This document shows, piece by piece, positions 10,907-19,937 of a stretch of 64,000 bases of DNA (the stretch's first letter is position 1; each line of letters starts with the position of its first letter). Below the pieces are notes generated by a model. It was given only the letters and a program-made list of their open reading frames with translations. It did no database searches and was not told the origin of the DNA. Source of the DNA: Microvirga lotononidis (GTDB lineage Bacteria; Pseudomonadota; Alphaproteobacteria; Rhizobiales; Beijerinckiaceae); contig NZ_CP141048.1 of assembly GCF_034627025.1 (NCBI RefSeq), positions 1,562,001 through 1,626,000 on the forward strand, in the 5' to 3' direction. Position numbers and translations under genes: made by a program.

Positions 10907-11417
10907 GGAAGACTTCTCCTGATTGGCGGTCGCCGCGCAGCCGGATCAGCCGCCGTCCGATGACCGTCACATGGGGTAGGCCAAACAATTCGGGCAAGAC
11001 TTTGCCGCCTCGCTTGAACATGGAACCTTCTTTAGGTCACCTGACGGTGCCGTCAACTCAGGTCATTTCATCGCATTCTATTTTTCCGAGAGCCAGACCT
11101 CAACCGGCCTCAATCCCTCGAATTTCAAGGTATTTTCCGAATTCTTTCGTATGATCGAGTGGCCATTTCAGCCGGCTATCCGATGCATGCCGATGGGGAT
11201 GCCGCAGAGGCAGATCCTGTCGGAACCGTCATGGATCGTTCATCTGCGGTTGAAGGGGGCTGCTTTAGACACCACTATCAGGGCCGCCCCTGGTCTCGGC
11301 CAGGGGAAACCATATTTACGCCACGAGAAAGGCGCAGTTGGGGACGTTCTAGGGCCTCCTGCGTTGTCAGACGATACGAAAATCTGACATAGTTTGTGCC
11401 AAACCAAGGAAGAGTTC
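10907..11417. other. Divergent pckA/chvI intergenic region (511 bp)
   Basis: This region is less GC-rich than its surroundings. Short open frames inside it lack ribosome-binding sites and family similarity. The only clear structure is the inverted repeat at 11365-11389 upstream of chvI. I find no confident -35/-10 pair. Confidence 0.6.
11365..11389. promoter_or_regulatory. Perfect 7-bp inverted repeat upstream of chvI
   Basis: TGTCAGA (11365-11371) and TCTGACA (11383-11389) are separated by 11 nt, 28 bp before the chvI ATG. It is a candidate operator, possibly for ChvI autoregulation. The binding protein is not established. Confidence 0.4.
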
Positions 11418-12116
11418 ATGCCAACGATCGCCCTTGTCGATGACGATCGCAACATCCTGACCTCTGTTTCCATCGCCCTCGAAGCGGAGGGCTACCGCAT
11501 TCAGACCTATACGGACGGGGCCTCGGCTCTGGACGGTCTCAAGCATGCTCCTCCGGATCTGGCGATCTTCGACATCAAGATGCCCCGCATGGACGGCATG
11601 GAGCTCCTGCGTCGCCTGCGGCAGAAGTCGGACCTGCCGGTGATCTTCCTGACCTCCAAGGACGAGGAGATCGACGAGCTGTTCGGCCTCAAGATGGGTG
11701 CCGACGACTTCATCCGGAAGCCGTTCTCCCAGCGCCTTCTCGTCGAGCGCGTGAAGGCCGTCCTGCGGCGCTTCGCGCCGAAGGACCAGACCGTCCCCAA
11801 GGAGGCAGATCCGAAGGCCCTGGAGCGCGGCCAGCTCAAGATGGACCCGGAGCGCCATGCCTGCACGTGGAAGGGCGAGCCGGTGACCCTCACCGTGACG
11901 GAATTCCTGATCCTGCAGGCCCTCGCGACGCGTCCGGGGGTGGTGAAAAGCCGCAATGCCCTGATGGACGCGGCCTATGACGACCAGGTCTACGTGGACG
12001 ACCGCACCATCGACAGCCACATCAAGCGCCTGCGCAAGAAGTTCAAGTCGGTTGACCAGAGTTTCGAAATGATCGAGACCCTCTACGGCGTGGGCTACCG
12101 TTTCAAGGAAGCCTGA
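11418..12116 (+). CDS. chvI: ChvI two-component response regulator (OmpR family)
   Basis: 232 aa. The receiver domain is residues 1-120: the acidic pocket is VDDD near residue 8, the phospho-acceptor Asp52 is in [11 protein letters not shown], and the conserved lysine is in RKPFS. A C-terminal winged-helix domain (residues about 130-230) ends in [15 protein letters not shown] and YGVGYRF. Paired with ChvG next door, it controls the acid/envelope response, exopolysaccharide and motility in Sinorhizobium, Agrobacterium (ChvI) and Brucella (BvrR). ATG 11418 has an AAGGAAGAG ribosome-binding site. An in-frame upstream ATG at 11394 would add eight unrelated residues. Confidence 0.95.
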   Translation: MPTIALVDDDRNILTSVSIALEAEGYRIQTYTDGASALDGLKHAPPDLAIFDIKMPRMDGMELLRRLRQKSDLPVIFLTSKDEEIDELFGLKMGADDFIRKPFSQRLLVERVKAVLRRFAPKDQTVPKEADPKALERGQLKMDPERHACTWKGEPVTLTVTEFLILQALATRPGVVKSRNALMDAAYDDQVYVDDRTIDSHIKRLRKKFKSVDQSFEMIETLYGVGYRFKEA

Positions 12117-12206
12117 CGCTTTGGTGGCGCAAGCACCCTGGCAGACAACCTGGAACGGCGGCCATGGTCCGGGACGAGGGAACCGGATCGGGCTTGAACG
12201 AGTGGC

Positions 12207-14060
12207 ATGAAGGCTGACCCCATCCACGCCGAGTCGGCGTTCGACGATCCGCCGGCCCCTCAGGGCATCCTGGCGCGGCTGAAGCATTTCGGCCGCATGA
12301 TCGTGCAGCGCGGCTCGTCGAGCCTGACGCGGCGGATCGTGGTGCTCAACCTGGCCGGCCTCGTGGCCCTGCTGATCGGCTTCCTCTATCTCAACCAGTT
12401 CCGCGAGGGCCTCATCGAGGCCCGGGTGCAGAGCCTCCTCACCCAGGGCGAGATCATCGCGGGCGCGATCGCGAGCTCCGCCACGGTCGAGACCAACACC
12501 ATCACCATCGACCCGGACCAGCTCCTGCAGATGCAGGCGGGCGAGACCGAGCGGTTCAACGACGAGACCATCTCGGCGCTCGAGTTCTCCATCAATCCGG
12601 AACGCGTCGCTCCCCTGCTGCGCCGGCTCGTGACGCCGACCAAGACCCGGGCCCGGATCTTCGACCGGGAAGGCACCCTGCTGCTCGATTCCAGGTCGTT
12701 CTATTCCCGCGGCGACATCCTGCGCATGGAGCTGCCGCCGGTCGCCAATGTCGAGGATACGACGAGTTTCATCGAGCGCACCTGGAACAGCATCCGCAAG
12801 ATGTTCCGGCGCACCAGACGTCCGGTGCTGGAGGAGGTCGGCCCGGCCAACGGCAAGTCCCTGCCGGAGGTGCAGCAGGCCTTCGCCGGCCAGCAATCGA
12901 GCGTGGTGCGCGTCAACAACCGCGGCGAGACCATCGTGTCGGTCGCCGTGCCGGTCCAGCGCTTCCGCACGGTCCAGGGTGCCCTGCTGCTCTCGACCCA
13001 GGAAGGCGACATCGACGCGATCATCGCGTCCGAGCGGTTCGCCCTGCTCCAGGTCTTCCTGGTGGCGGCCGTGGTCATGATCGTCCTGTCGCTCTTCCTC
13101 GCCGGCGCCATCGCGGGCCCGGTCCGGCGGCTGGCCGAAGCGGCGGAACGGGTGCGCTGGGGGACGAAGTCCCGCCAGGAGATTCCCGATTTCACCACCC
13201 GGTCCGACGAAATCGGCCACTTGTCCGGCGCCTTGCGCGACATGACCCGGGCGCTTTACAACCGCATCGACGCCATCGAGAGCTTCGCGGCGGATGTGGC
13301 GCACGAGCTGAAGAACCCGCTGACCTCCCTGCGCAGCGCCGTCGAGACCCTGCCGCTCGCCCGCAGCGACGAGTCCCGGGAGCGCCTCCTGTCGATCATT
13401 CAGCACGACGTGAAGCGCCTCGACCGGCTGATCAGCGACATTTCGGACGCGTCGCGCCTCGACGCTGAACTCGCCCGTGCCGACGCGGAGCCGGTGGACA
13501 TGGTGCAGCTGCTCGACGCGGTGGTGTCGGTCGCCAACGAACGTCGCCAGGACGGCGACCCGCTGATCACCCTCAGCATCGACAGGCAGGCTCAGGGCCG
13601 CGACGCCTTCCTGGTGCTCGGCCATGACAGCCGCCTGGGCCAGGTCTTCAACAACCTGATCGACAACGCCCGCTCCTTCTCGCCGCCCGACGAAACCGTC
13701 AACGTCTCCATGCGCCGCCGCAAGAACCAGGTGGAGATCCTCGTGGAGGACAGCGGGCCCGGCATCGAGCCGGATGCCCTCGACCGGATCTTCGAGCGCT
13801 TCTACACGGACCGGCCCGAGCAGGGTTTCGGCCAGAATTCCGGTCTCGGCCTGTCCATTTCCCGCCAGATCATCGAGGCCCATCGCGGCACGATCCGGGC
13901 CGAGAACCGGCTCGGCCCTCCCGACGAGGATGGCGAGCCCGTGCGCCTCGGCGCCCGCTTCGTCATCCGCCTGCCCGTCGAAGGGGCGAGGGCCAAGAAG
14001 GAGCAGGAGAAGAAGGACAGGGACAAGGTCAGGCGCGACGCCGGGAAGAAGGCTCCTTGA
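12207..14060 (+). CDS. chvG: ChvG sensor histidine kinase
   Basis: 617 aa inner-membrane kinase. The first transmembrane segment is residues about 43-62 (IVVLNLAGLVALLIGFLYL). A periplasmic sensor region of about 220 residues follows, then the second transmembrane segment near 277-300, a HAMP domain and a HisKA domain with His366 in DVAHELKNPLTSL. The ATPase domain has the N-box FNNLIDNARSF, G1 EDSGPGIE and G2 NSGLGLSISRQ. The C-terminal tail is very basic (KKEQEKKDRDK). It phosphorylates ChvI; in rhizobia the periplasmic inhibitor ExoR, not in this window, restrains it. The stop overlaps the TTG start of hprK. Confidence 0.95.
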   Translation: MKADPIHAESAFDDPPAPQGILARLKHFGRMIVQRGSSSLTRRIVVLNLAGLVALLIGFLYLNQFREGLIEARVQSLLTQGEIIAGAIASSATVETNTITIDPDQLLQMQAGETERFNDETISALEFSINPERVAPLLRRLVTPTKTRARIFDREGTLLLDSRSFYSRGDILRMELPPVANVEDTTSFIERTWNSIRKMFRRTRRPVLEEVGPANGKSLPEVQQAFAGQQSSVVRVNNRGETIVSVAVPVQRFRTVQGALLLSTQEGDIDAIIASERFALLQVFLVAAVVMIVLSLFLAGAIAGPVRRLAEAAERVRWGTKSRQEIPDFTTRSDEIGHLSGALRDMTRALYNRIDAIESFAADVAHELKNPLTSLRSAVETLPLARSDESRERLLSIIQHDVKRLDRLISDISDASRLDAELARADAEPVDMVQLLDAVVSVANERRQDGDPLITLSIDRQAQGRDAFLVLGHDSRLGQVFNNLIDNARSFSPPDETVNVSMRRRKNQVEILVEDSGPGIEPDALDRIFERFYTDRPEQGFGQNSGLGLSISRQIIEAHRGTIRAENRLGPPDEDGEPVRLGARFVIRLPVEGARAKKEQEKKDRDKVRRDAGKKAP

Positions 14061-14512
14061 GCAAGCGTGAGACGATCCATGCCGGCTGCGTGCTCGTCGG
14101 CGAGGCGGGCCTCCTGATCCGGGGCGCCTCGGGATCGGGGAAGTCGACGCTGGCCCGCGAGGTGGTGTCGCTCGCCCTCAGGGCCGGCCGTTTCGGACGA
14201 CTGGTCAGCGACGACCGCACCCTCCTTGAAGCGCATCACGGCCGCCTCCTGGCGCGGCCGGTGGTGCCCCTCGGCGGCCGCATCGAGGTCTTCGGCCTCG
14301 GTATCGTCCGCCAGCCTTTCGAGAGCGCCGCCGTGGTACGCCTGGTGGCCGACCTCTCCGACGCCCCTGCCCGCTACCCGGAGGAGGAGGACAGGAGGGT
14401 CGAGATCTGCGGCGTCATGGTCCCTCGCATCCGGATGCCGGCCGGGGCAAGCTCGCCGGATGTCGCCCTGGCCTGCCTGAGTGGTGTTTGCGACACGGTC
14501 GTGACACTGTGA
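14057..14512 (+). CDS. hprK: HPr kinase/phosphorylase, short alphaproteobacterial form
   Basis: 151 aa. It corresponds to the C-terminal catalytic domain of Gram-positive HprK; the N-terminal domain is absent, as is usual in Alphaproteobacteria. Walker A is GASGSGKST near residue 23, followed by the metal site VSDDRT near residue 53. The enzyme phosphorylates the regulatory serine of HPr. The only usable start is TTG 14057, which overlaps the chvG stop as TTGA, so translation is likely coupled to the sensor kinase. No ATG or GTG occurs in frame upstream of the P-loop. EIIA-Man and HPr follow, giving a regulatory rather than sugar-transporting PTS. Confidence 0.92.
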   Translation: MSKRETIHAGCVLVGEAGLLIRGASGSGKSTLAREVVSLALRAGRFGRLVSDDRTLLEAHHGRLLARPVVPLGGRIEVFGLGIVRQPFESAAVVRLVADLSDAPARYPEEEDRRVEICGVMVPRIRMPAGASSPDVALACLSGVCDTVVTL

Positions 14513-14600
14513 TGAACTTTTCCTCTCAATGCTCTTGCGCTTGGCTTCGCAGTGCACAAAATAGCGGCTCCGCTCTCGGAGCGTTCGGACTTGTAACATT

Positions 14601-14999
14601 ATGATTGGAATGGTGCTCGTCACCCACGGGCAGCTCGCGACGGAATTCAAAGCGGCGCTCGAGCATGTCGTGGGTCCTCAAGAGCAGCTTGAAACGATCA
14701 CGATCGGCCCCGACGACGACATGGAAACTCGGCGTAAGGACATCATGGCCGCCGTCTGCCGGGTCAATACGGGCCAGGGGGTCGTGGTTCTGACCGATAT
14801 GTTCGGCGGCACTCCCTCGAACCTCGCCCTGTCCTGCATGAACGGCTCGGTCGAGGTCGTAGCCGGCATCAACCTGCCCATGCTGATCAAGCTGGCTTCG
14901 GTCCGTGACGAGGAATCCCTGTCCGACGCCGTCTCCCATGCCCAGGAGGCGGGGCGCAAATACATCAACATCGCCTCGCGCGTTCTCTCCGGAAAGTGA
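14601..14999 (+). CDS. PTS system EIIA component, mannose family
   Basis: 132 aa, a single EIIA-Man domain. The phospho-accepting histidine is His9 in VLVTHGQLA, and the loop VVLTDMFGGTPSNLA near residue 58 is the family signature. No EIIB, EIIC or EIID is encoded nearby, so it probably acts as a regulatory phospho-acceptor downstream of HPr in the nitrogen-type PTS, not in sugar uptake. It lies 88 bp after hprK. Its TGA overlaps the GTG start of the HPr gene by 4 bp. Confidence 0.92.
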   Translation: MIGMVLVTHGQLATEFKAALEHVVGPQEQLETITIGPDDDMETRRKDIMAAVCRVNTGQGVVVLTDMFGGTPSNLALSCMNGSVEVVAGINLPMLIKLASVRDEESLSDAVSHAQEAGRKYINIASRVLSGK

Positions 15000-15325
15000 C
15001 CGTCATGCACAGGCTCAGCGACGAGGATTGCCCTCCGGCTCCCGTACCGGATGGAGCCGAGGTCCGGGAACTTCCCATCATCAACCGCCGGGGCCTGCAT
15101 GCCCGCGCCTCGGCCAAGTTCGTCCAGACCGTCGAACGCTTCCATTCCGACGTGACCGTGACCCGTTGCGGCGAGACCGTCGGCGGGCGTTCGATCATGG
15201 GCCTCCTGACGCTCGCGGCCGCCCAGGGCACCTCCATCACGGTGACGGCCAAGGGCGAGGACGCCCAGGCCTGCCTCCAGGCCATCGACGACCTGCTCGC
15301 CAACAGGTTCGGCGAGGACGAGTAG
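14996..15325 (+). CDS. ptsH: HPr-family phosphocarrier protein
   Basis: 109 aa, slightly longer than typical HPr (about 85-90 aa) because of a roughly 25-residue N-terminal extension. The phosphocarrier histidine is in NRRGLHARASAKF, and the regulatory serine, target of HprK, is in VGGRSIMGLL. Both sites are intact, consistent with the neighbouring kinase. The GTG start at 14996 overlaps the upstream stop (GTGA); an ATG at 15005 is an alternative three codons later. Enzyme I is not in this window. Confidence 0.93.
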   Translation: MTVMHRLSDEDCPPAPVPDGAEVRELPIINRRGLHARASAKFVQTVERFHSDVTVTRCGETVGGRSIMGLLTLAAAQGTSITVTAKGEDAQACLQAIDDLLANRFGEDE

Positions 15326-15355
15326 GTCTTCGGCACAAGCAATTGCTCCACACCT

Positions 15356-15444
15356 CATCACCGGTCTTGTGCCGGTGATCTCGCTTCTGTCGAGCGCCGA
15401 GCCCTTCGGAACCGGGACGGCCGGGACAAGCCCGGTCATGACCG
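15356..15444. repeat. GTCATGGCCGG/CACCGGC-type interspersed palindromic repeat, copy 1
   Basis: This copy is in reverse orientation. It begins CATCACCGGTCTTGTGCCGGTGATCT and ends with a GGGACAAGCCCGGTCATGACC-like arm, the same two hairpins found at 37729, 43529, 46907 and 62618. It fills the ptsH-ahcY gap. Confidence 0.65.
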
Positions 15445-15473
15445 GGGGTGTCCGTCTCGGCACCTCAGCCAAC

Positions 15474-15493
15474 ATATAAAGACATCTTTATAT
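15474..15493. promoter_or_regulatory. Perfect 9-bp AT-rich inverted repeat, candidate methyl-cycle repressor operator
   Basis: ATATAAAGA (15474-15482) and TCTTTATAT (15485-15493) flank a CA dinucleotide, 75 bp before ahcY. ArsR-type SahR/SamR regulators of the S-adenosylmethionine cycle in Proteobacteria bind AT-rich palindromes of this general shape upstream of ahcY. The regulator gene is not in this window. Confidence 0.6.
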
Positions 15494-15568
15494 CTTGATT
15501 GCCTCTCTCCCGGGTCTCTGGTAGAGACAGCGCCAATTCAACCGAACAGGTGCAAGAGAGAGGCCATC

Positions 15569-16969
15569 ATGGCGCAGGATTACATCGTCAAAGACATCAG
15601 CCTTGCCGATTTCGGCCGCAAGGAGATCTCCATCGCCGAGACCGAGATGCCGGGCCTCATGGCCGTCCGGGCCGAGTACGGCCCGAAGCAGCCCCTGAAG
15701 GGCGCCCGGATCGCCGGCTCGCTGCACATGACGATCCAGACCGCGGTGCTGATCGAGACCCTCAAGGCTCTCGGGGCCGACATCCGCTGGGTGTCCTGCA
15801 ACATCTACTCCACCCAGGACCACGCCGCCGCCGCCATCGCGGCCGCCGGCATCCCGGTTTTCGCCTATAAGGGCGAGACCCTGAAGGAGTACTGGGACTA
15901 CACCGCCAAGCTGTTCGACTGGCACGGCGGCGGCATGCCGAACATGATCCTCGACGACGGCGGCGACGCCACCATGCTCGTCCATCTCGGCCTGCGCGCC
16001 GAGCAGGGCGACACCGCCTTCCTCGACAAGCCGGGCTCCGAGGAAGAGGAAGTGTTCTTCGCCCTCATCAAGCGCCTCCTCTCCGAGAAGCCGAAGGGCT
16101 GGTTCGCCGAGCTGGCGCAGTCGATCAAGGGTGTGTCGGAAGAGACCACCACGGGCGTTCACCGCCTCTACATCATGGAGAAGGAGGGCAAGCTCCTCTT
16201 CCCGGCGATCAACGTCAACGACTCGGTCACCAAGTCCAAGTTCGACAACCTCTACGGCTGCCGCGAATCCCTGGTCGACGGCATCCGCCGCGGCACGGAC
16301 GTGATGATGGCCGGCAAGGTCGCCATGGTGGCGGGCTTCGGCGACGTGGGCAAGGGCTCGGCCGCTTCGCTCCGTCAGGCCGGCTGCCGCGTGCTCGTGT
16401 CGGAAGTCGATCCGATCTGCGCCCTCCAGGCCGCCATGGAAGGCTATGAGGTCACGACCATGGAGGACGCGGCTCCCCGCGCCGACATCTTCGTCACCGC
16501 CACCGGCAACAAGGACGTGATCACCATCGAGCACATGCGCGCGATGAAGGACCGGGCCATCGTCTGCAACATCGGCCACTTCGACAACGAGATCCAGGTC
16601 GCATCGCTCAAGAACCTGAAGTGGAACAACGTGAAGCCGCAGGTGGACGAGATCGAATTCCCCGACGGGCACCGGATCATCCTGCTGTCGGAAGGCCGCC
16701 TCGTGAACCTGGGCAACGCCATGGGCCACCCGTCCTTCGTGATGTCGGCCTCGTTCACCAACCAGACGCTGGCCCAGATCGAGCTCTTCGCCAACCAGGG
16801 CAAGTACGAGCGCAAGGTCTACACCCTGCCCAAGCACCTGGACGAGAAGGTCGCCGCCCTGCATCTGGAGAAGATCGGCGTGAAGCTCACCAAGCTGCGC
16901 CCCGACCAGGCGTCCTATATCGGCGTGTCCGAGCAGGGCCCGTTCAAGCCGGATCACTACCGCTACTGA
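15569..16969 (+). CDS. ahcY: Adenosylhomocysteinase
   Basis: 466 aa. It hydrolyses S-adenosylhomocysteine to adenosine and homocysteine with tightly bound NAD. The NAD-binding loop is [11 protein letters not shown] near residue 255, the substrate/catalytic residues lie in [13 protein letters not shown] near residue 50 and [14 protein letters not shown] near residue 215, and the C-terminus ends KPDHYRY as in the whole family. Length and the roughly 40-residue insertion match the bacterial long form. An AGAGAGAGG ribosome-binding region precedes ATG 15569. It has its own operator candidate upstream and a terminator downstream, so it is probably monocistronic. Confidence 0.98.
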   Translation: MAQDYIVKDISLADFGRKEISIAETEMPGLMAVRAEYGPKQPLKGARIAGSLHMTIQTAVLIETLKALGADIRWVSCNIYSTQDHAAAAIAAAGIPVFAYKGETLKEYWDYTAKLFDWHGGGMPNMILDDGGDATMLVHLGLRAEQGDTAFLDKPGSEEEEVFFALIKRLLSEKPKGWFAELAQSIKGVSEETTTGVHRLYIMEKEGKLLFPAINVNDSVTKSKFDNLYGCRESLVDGIRRGTDVMMAGKVAMVAGFGDVGKGSAASLRQAGCRVLVSEVDPICALQAAMEGYEVTTMEDAAPRADIFVTATGNKDVITIEHMRAMKDRAIVCNIGHFDNEIQVASLKNLKWNNVKPQVDEIEFPDGHRIILLSEGRLVNLGNAMGHPSFVMSASFTNQTLAQIELFANQGKYERKVYTLPKHLDEKVAALHLEKIGVKLTKLRPDQASYIGVSEQGPFKPDHYRY

Positions 16970-16993
16970 TGGGATAAGCTCCTCGCGAACGAT

Positions 16994-17025
16994 AAAAGCC
17001 CGGCTTCAAGCCGGGCTTTTTTCTT
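16994..17025 (+). terminator. Rho-independent terminator of ahcY
   Basis: The stem AAAAGCCCGGCTT / AAGCCGGGCTTTTTT is followed by a T-run, 25 bp after the ahcY stop. Confidence 0.93.
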
Positions 17026-17151
17026 GCTGCATGCGTGGCCGGCCAGGACGACATGAGACGCCGTCGAATCGAACAAACTGTCGCACCCGCATGTGTGTGT
17101 CACAAATGCAATATGGTTCGAGGAATTGCACACAGGTTCTCCAAAGGAAGT

Positions 17152-17167
17152 TTAAGCCGGTGTTAAC
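17152..17167. promoter_or_regulatory. Consensus CtrA-binding box upstream of divL
   Basis: TTAA-GCCGGTG-TTAAC matches the full CtrA consensus TTAA-N7-TTAAC exactly, about 190 bp before the divL start. Confidence 0.65.
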
Positions 17168-17358
17168 CCTCTTCCTGGCGGAGTCGGGGGTAGTCTAGAG
17201 TGAACACGAATCGACCGGCTGTGCTGTGGCTTCGAACCTGCGCCGGCAGTTCCGTTCATGCGTAGACGGTTGACCTCTGCAGCGCCGCAAGGCGTCGCCG
17301 GGATCGATCCAACTTGGCCATGATTTTTCGGCCGCCAACAAAGGAAGGGCAGCACGGC

Positions 17359-19929
17359 ATGGCCGGGCAACGGGAGCGTCATAGCGGCAACAGCGATGGG
17401 AGAGGCTCCCTCGTCGGTTCGGCCCGCGTTCCCCTGTCCCTGGCGCTCCTGGCCGGCACCTCCCAGGCGGCCCTCGCCAACGACCTGCTGCGGCCGATCA
17501 CGGACGGAGCCTCGGACCTTCTCGGCTTCCTGAACGGATTCGACCTGCACAACGCGGTCTATTTCGGCCTCTTCATGGGCCTCGTGGCCGTCTCGACCAC
17601 GACCGCCCTGCTGCTGATGCACGAGCGCAAGCGCGCCGCCCGGATGGAGCGGCGCCTGCGCAACGAACTCGACGCCCTGCGCGGCTCGGACGATCTCGCG
17701 ACCCTGCTCATGGGATCGGAGCGCCAGCTCCTCGTGAGCTGGCACGGGCGGGACGGGGAGCCGCGCTTCCAGGGCGACCCCACCATCGTGGGCGAGAACG
17801 CCTCGGCCCATCGCGCCCTCGCTTTCGGCACCTGGCTCGCCCCGGCCGACGCCACCATGGTCGAGGGCGCCCTCGAACAGCTCAAGGAGCGCGGCCAGGC
17901 GTTCCGCCTGACGGGGCGCTGCACCGCGGGCAGCCGCTTCGTCGACGTGGAGGGCCGCACCATCGGCGGGCGGGCGCTCCTGCGCCTGCGGGACGTGACC
18001 GGCGACCGGGCCGAACTCATGAAGGTGCAGGGCCAGCTCGCGGTGGCGCGCAGCGACCTCCGCTCCATGACGATGCTGCTCGACGACGTGGCCTATCCGC
18101 TCTGGATCCGCGACACGGACGACAAGCTGCTCTGGGCCAACCAGGCCTATCTGCGCTCCGTCGAGGCCAAGAATCTCGACGACGCCATCGCCCGCTCCCT
18201 CGAACTCCTCGGCACCGGCACCCGGGACGAGGCGCGGCGGCAGCGCCTGTCCGGCATCACCTATTCGGGCCGGGTCACGGCCGTCGTCGCGGGCCATCGC
18301 GCAGTGCTCGACGTGATCGAGCGCCCGACCGCCGGCGGCAGCGCGGGCATCGCGGTGGACGTGTCCGAACTCGAAGCGGTGCGCACCGATCTGCAGCGCC
18401 AGATGGATGCCCATGTGCGCACCCTGGATCAGCTTCCGACGGCCGTCGCGATCTTCGACGGGTCTCAGACCCTCATCTTCAGCAACGCCGCCTATCAGCG
18501 CCTCTGGGGGCTGGACGCCGCGTTTCTGGCCTCGCGCCCCACGGACAGCGAGGTGCTCGACAAGCTGCGCACCGGCCGCAAGCTTCCAGAACAGGCGGAT
18601 TTCCGCGCCTGGAAGACCGAGTTCCTGCAGGGCTACCATTCGGTCGAGCAGCAGGAGACCTGGTGGCACCTGCCGGACCGGCGCACCCTGCGCGTGGTCA
18701 TCAACCCCAATCCGCAGGGCGGCGTCACGTACCTGTTCGACGATGTGAGCGAGCGCTTCGAGCTCGCCTCGCAGGTCCATTCGCTGACCCGCGTCCAGTC
18801 CGAGACCCTGGATACGCTCAAGGAAGGCGTGGCCGTGTTCGGCTCCGACGGGCGCCTCAAGCTGCACAACCGCGCCTTCGCCGACATGTGGAACCTCTCG
18901 CCCGAGATGACGGCGGAGAACCCGCATATCGACACGATCATCAGGGCCGCCCGCCTGCTGGCGCCGCAGGACGAGCCTTGGATCGACATTCGCGGCGCAG
19001 TGGCGGGCCTCGCCGACATGCGCATGGGCCTCACCTGCCGCATCGAACGCCACGACGGTACCGCGCTCGACTGCGCAGCCCAGCCCCTGCCCGACGGCGC
19101 GACGCTCCTGAGCTTCACGGACGTGACCGCGAGCGTGAACGTGGAGCGCGCGCTCACCGAGCGCAACGAGGCGCTGGAACGCGCCTCGCGGCTGCGCGAC
19201 GAGTTCGTGCACCACGTGTCCTACGAGCTGCGCTCGCCGCTCACCAACATCATCGGCTTCACGCAATTGCTCGGCGACGAGACGGTGGGCGCCCTCAATC
19301 CGCGCCAGCGCGACTACGCGGACCACATCATGCGGTCCTCGGCATCGCTGCTCGCGATTTTGAACGACATTCTCGATCTCGCGTCCATCGACACGGGCTC
19401 GCTGGAGCTGACGCCGGAAATCGTCGACATCCGCTCCACCATCGAGGCGGCCATGCGCGGCCTCGAGGACCGGCTGGCGGAATCCTCGCTCAACCTGGTC
19501 ATCGACACGCCGGACGACATCGGCACCTTCGTGGCCGACGGCAAGCGCGTGCGCCAGATCCTGTTCAACCTGCTCTCCAACGCGGTCGGCTTCTCGTCGC
19601 CCGGCCAGACGATCCAGGTGTCGGCGCGCAAGCGCGGCGGCGAGGTGATCTTCGACGTGAAGGACCAGGGACGCGGCATTCCGCCCGAGATCAAGGCGCG
19701 CATCTTCGAGCGGTTCGAGAGCCATACGCTGGGAACGCGCCATCGCGGCGTGGGCCTGGGGCTGTCCATCGTGCGGTCCTTCGTGGAGCTGCATGGCGGG
19801 CGCATCGAGGTGTCGTCCACGCCCGGCCTCGGCACCACGGTCACGTGCATCTTCCCCAATGACCGGCACGAGACCCCCTCCGATGGCCGATCCGCGCAAT
19901 CTGCGCTAACTCCAATCGCAGCCGAGTAG
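17359..19929 (+). CDS. divL: DivL-type cell-cycle pseudo-histidine kinase
   Basis: 856 aa from ATG 17359. An N-terminal hydrophobic stretch is followed by a transmembrane segment near residues 65-85 (YFGLFMGLVAVSTTTALLLM). Several PAS-like regions follow, then a HisKA-like domain in which the phospho-acceptor histidine is replaced by Tyr622 (HHVSYELRSPLTNIIGF). The ATPase domain looks intact (FNLLSNAVGFSS, KDQGRGIPPE, GVGLGLSIVRSF). Tyr in place of His is the hallmark of DivL, which in Caulobacter binds DivK~P and tunes the CckA-ChpT-CtrA relay. A good AAGGAAGGGC ribosome-binding site supports ATG 17359; TTG 17314 and ATG 17320 are longer options. An exact CtrA box lies upstream. Confidence 0.9.
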   Translation: MAGQRERHSGNSDGRGSLVGSARVPLSLALLAGTSQAALANDLLRPITDGASDLLGFLNGFDLHNAVYFGLFMGLVAVSTTTALLLMHERKRAARMERRLRNELDALRGSDDLATLLMGSERQLLVSWHGRDGEPRFQGDPTIVGENASAHRALAFGTWLAPADATMVEGALEQLKERGQAFRLTGRCTAGSRFVDVEGRTIGGRALLRLRDVTGDRAELMKVQGQLAVARSDLRSMTMLLDDVAYPLWIRDTDDKLLWANQAYLRSVEAKNLDDAIARSLELLGTGTRDEARRQRLSGITYSGRVTAVVAGHRAVLDVIERPTAGGSAGIAVDVSELEAVRTDLQRQMDAHVRTLDQLPTAVAIFDGSQTLIFSNAAYQRLWGLDAAFLASRPTDSEVLDKLRTGRKLPEQADFRAWKTEFLQGYHSVEQQETWWHLPDRRTLRVVINPNPQGGVTYLFDDVSERFELASQVHSLTRVQSETLDTLKEGVAVFGSDGRLKLHNRAFADMWNLSPEMTAENPHIDTIIRAARLLAPQDEPWIDIRGAVAGLADMRMGLTCRIERHDGTALDCAAQPLPDGATLLSFTDVTASVNVERALTERNEALERASRLRDEFVHHVSYELRSPLTNIIGFTQLLGDETVGALNPRQRDYADHIMRSSASLLAILNDILDLASIDTGSLELTPEIVDIRSTIEAAMRGLEDRLAESSLNLVIDTPDDIGTFVADGKRVRQILFNLLSNAVGFSSPGQTIQVSARKRGGEVIFDVKDQGRGIPPEIKARIFERFESHTLGTRHRGVGLGLSIVRSFVELHGGRIEVSSTPGLGTTVTCIFPNDRHETPSDGRSAQSALTPIAAE

Positions 19930-19937
19930 GAACAGCG

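Noticed and set aside
11151..11392. Two overlapping open frames of about 77-78 codons before chvI
   Set aside because: No ribosome-binding site, no recognisable protein, and they overlap each other in different frames within a promoter region.
15326..15568. SAH or SAM riboswitch before ahcY
   Set aside because: I could not find the conserved pseudoknot or core motifs of those riboswitches; the gap is explained by a palindromic repeat and an operator-like inverted repeat.
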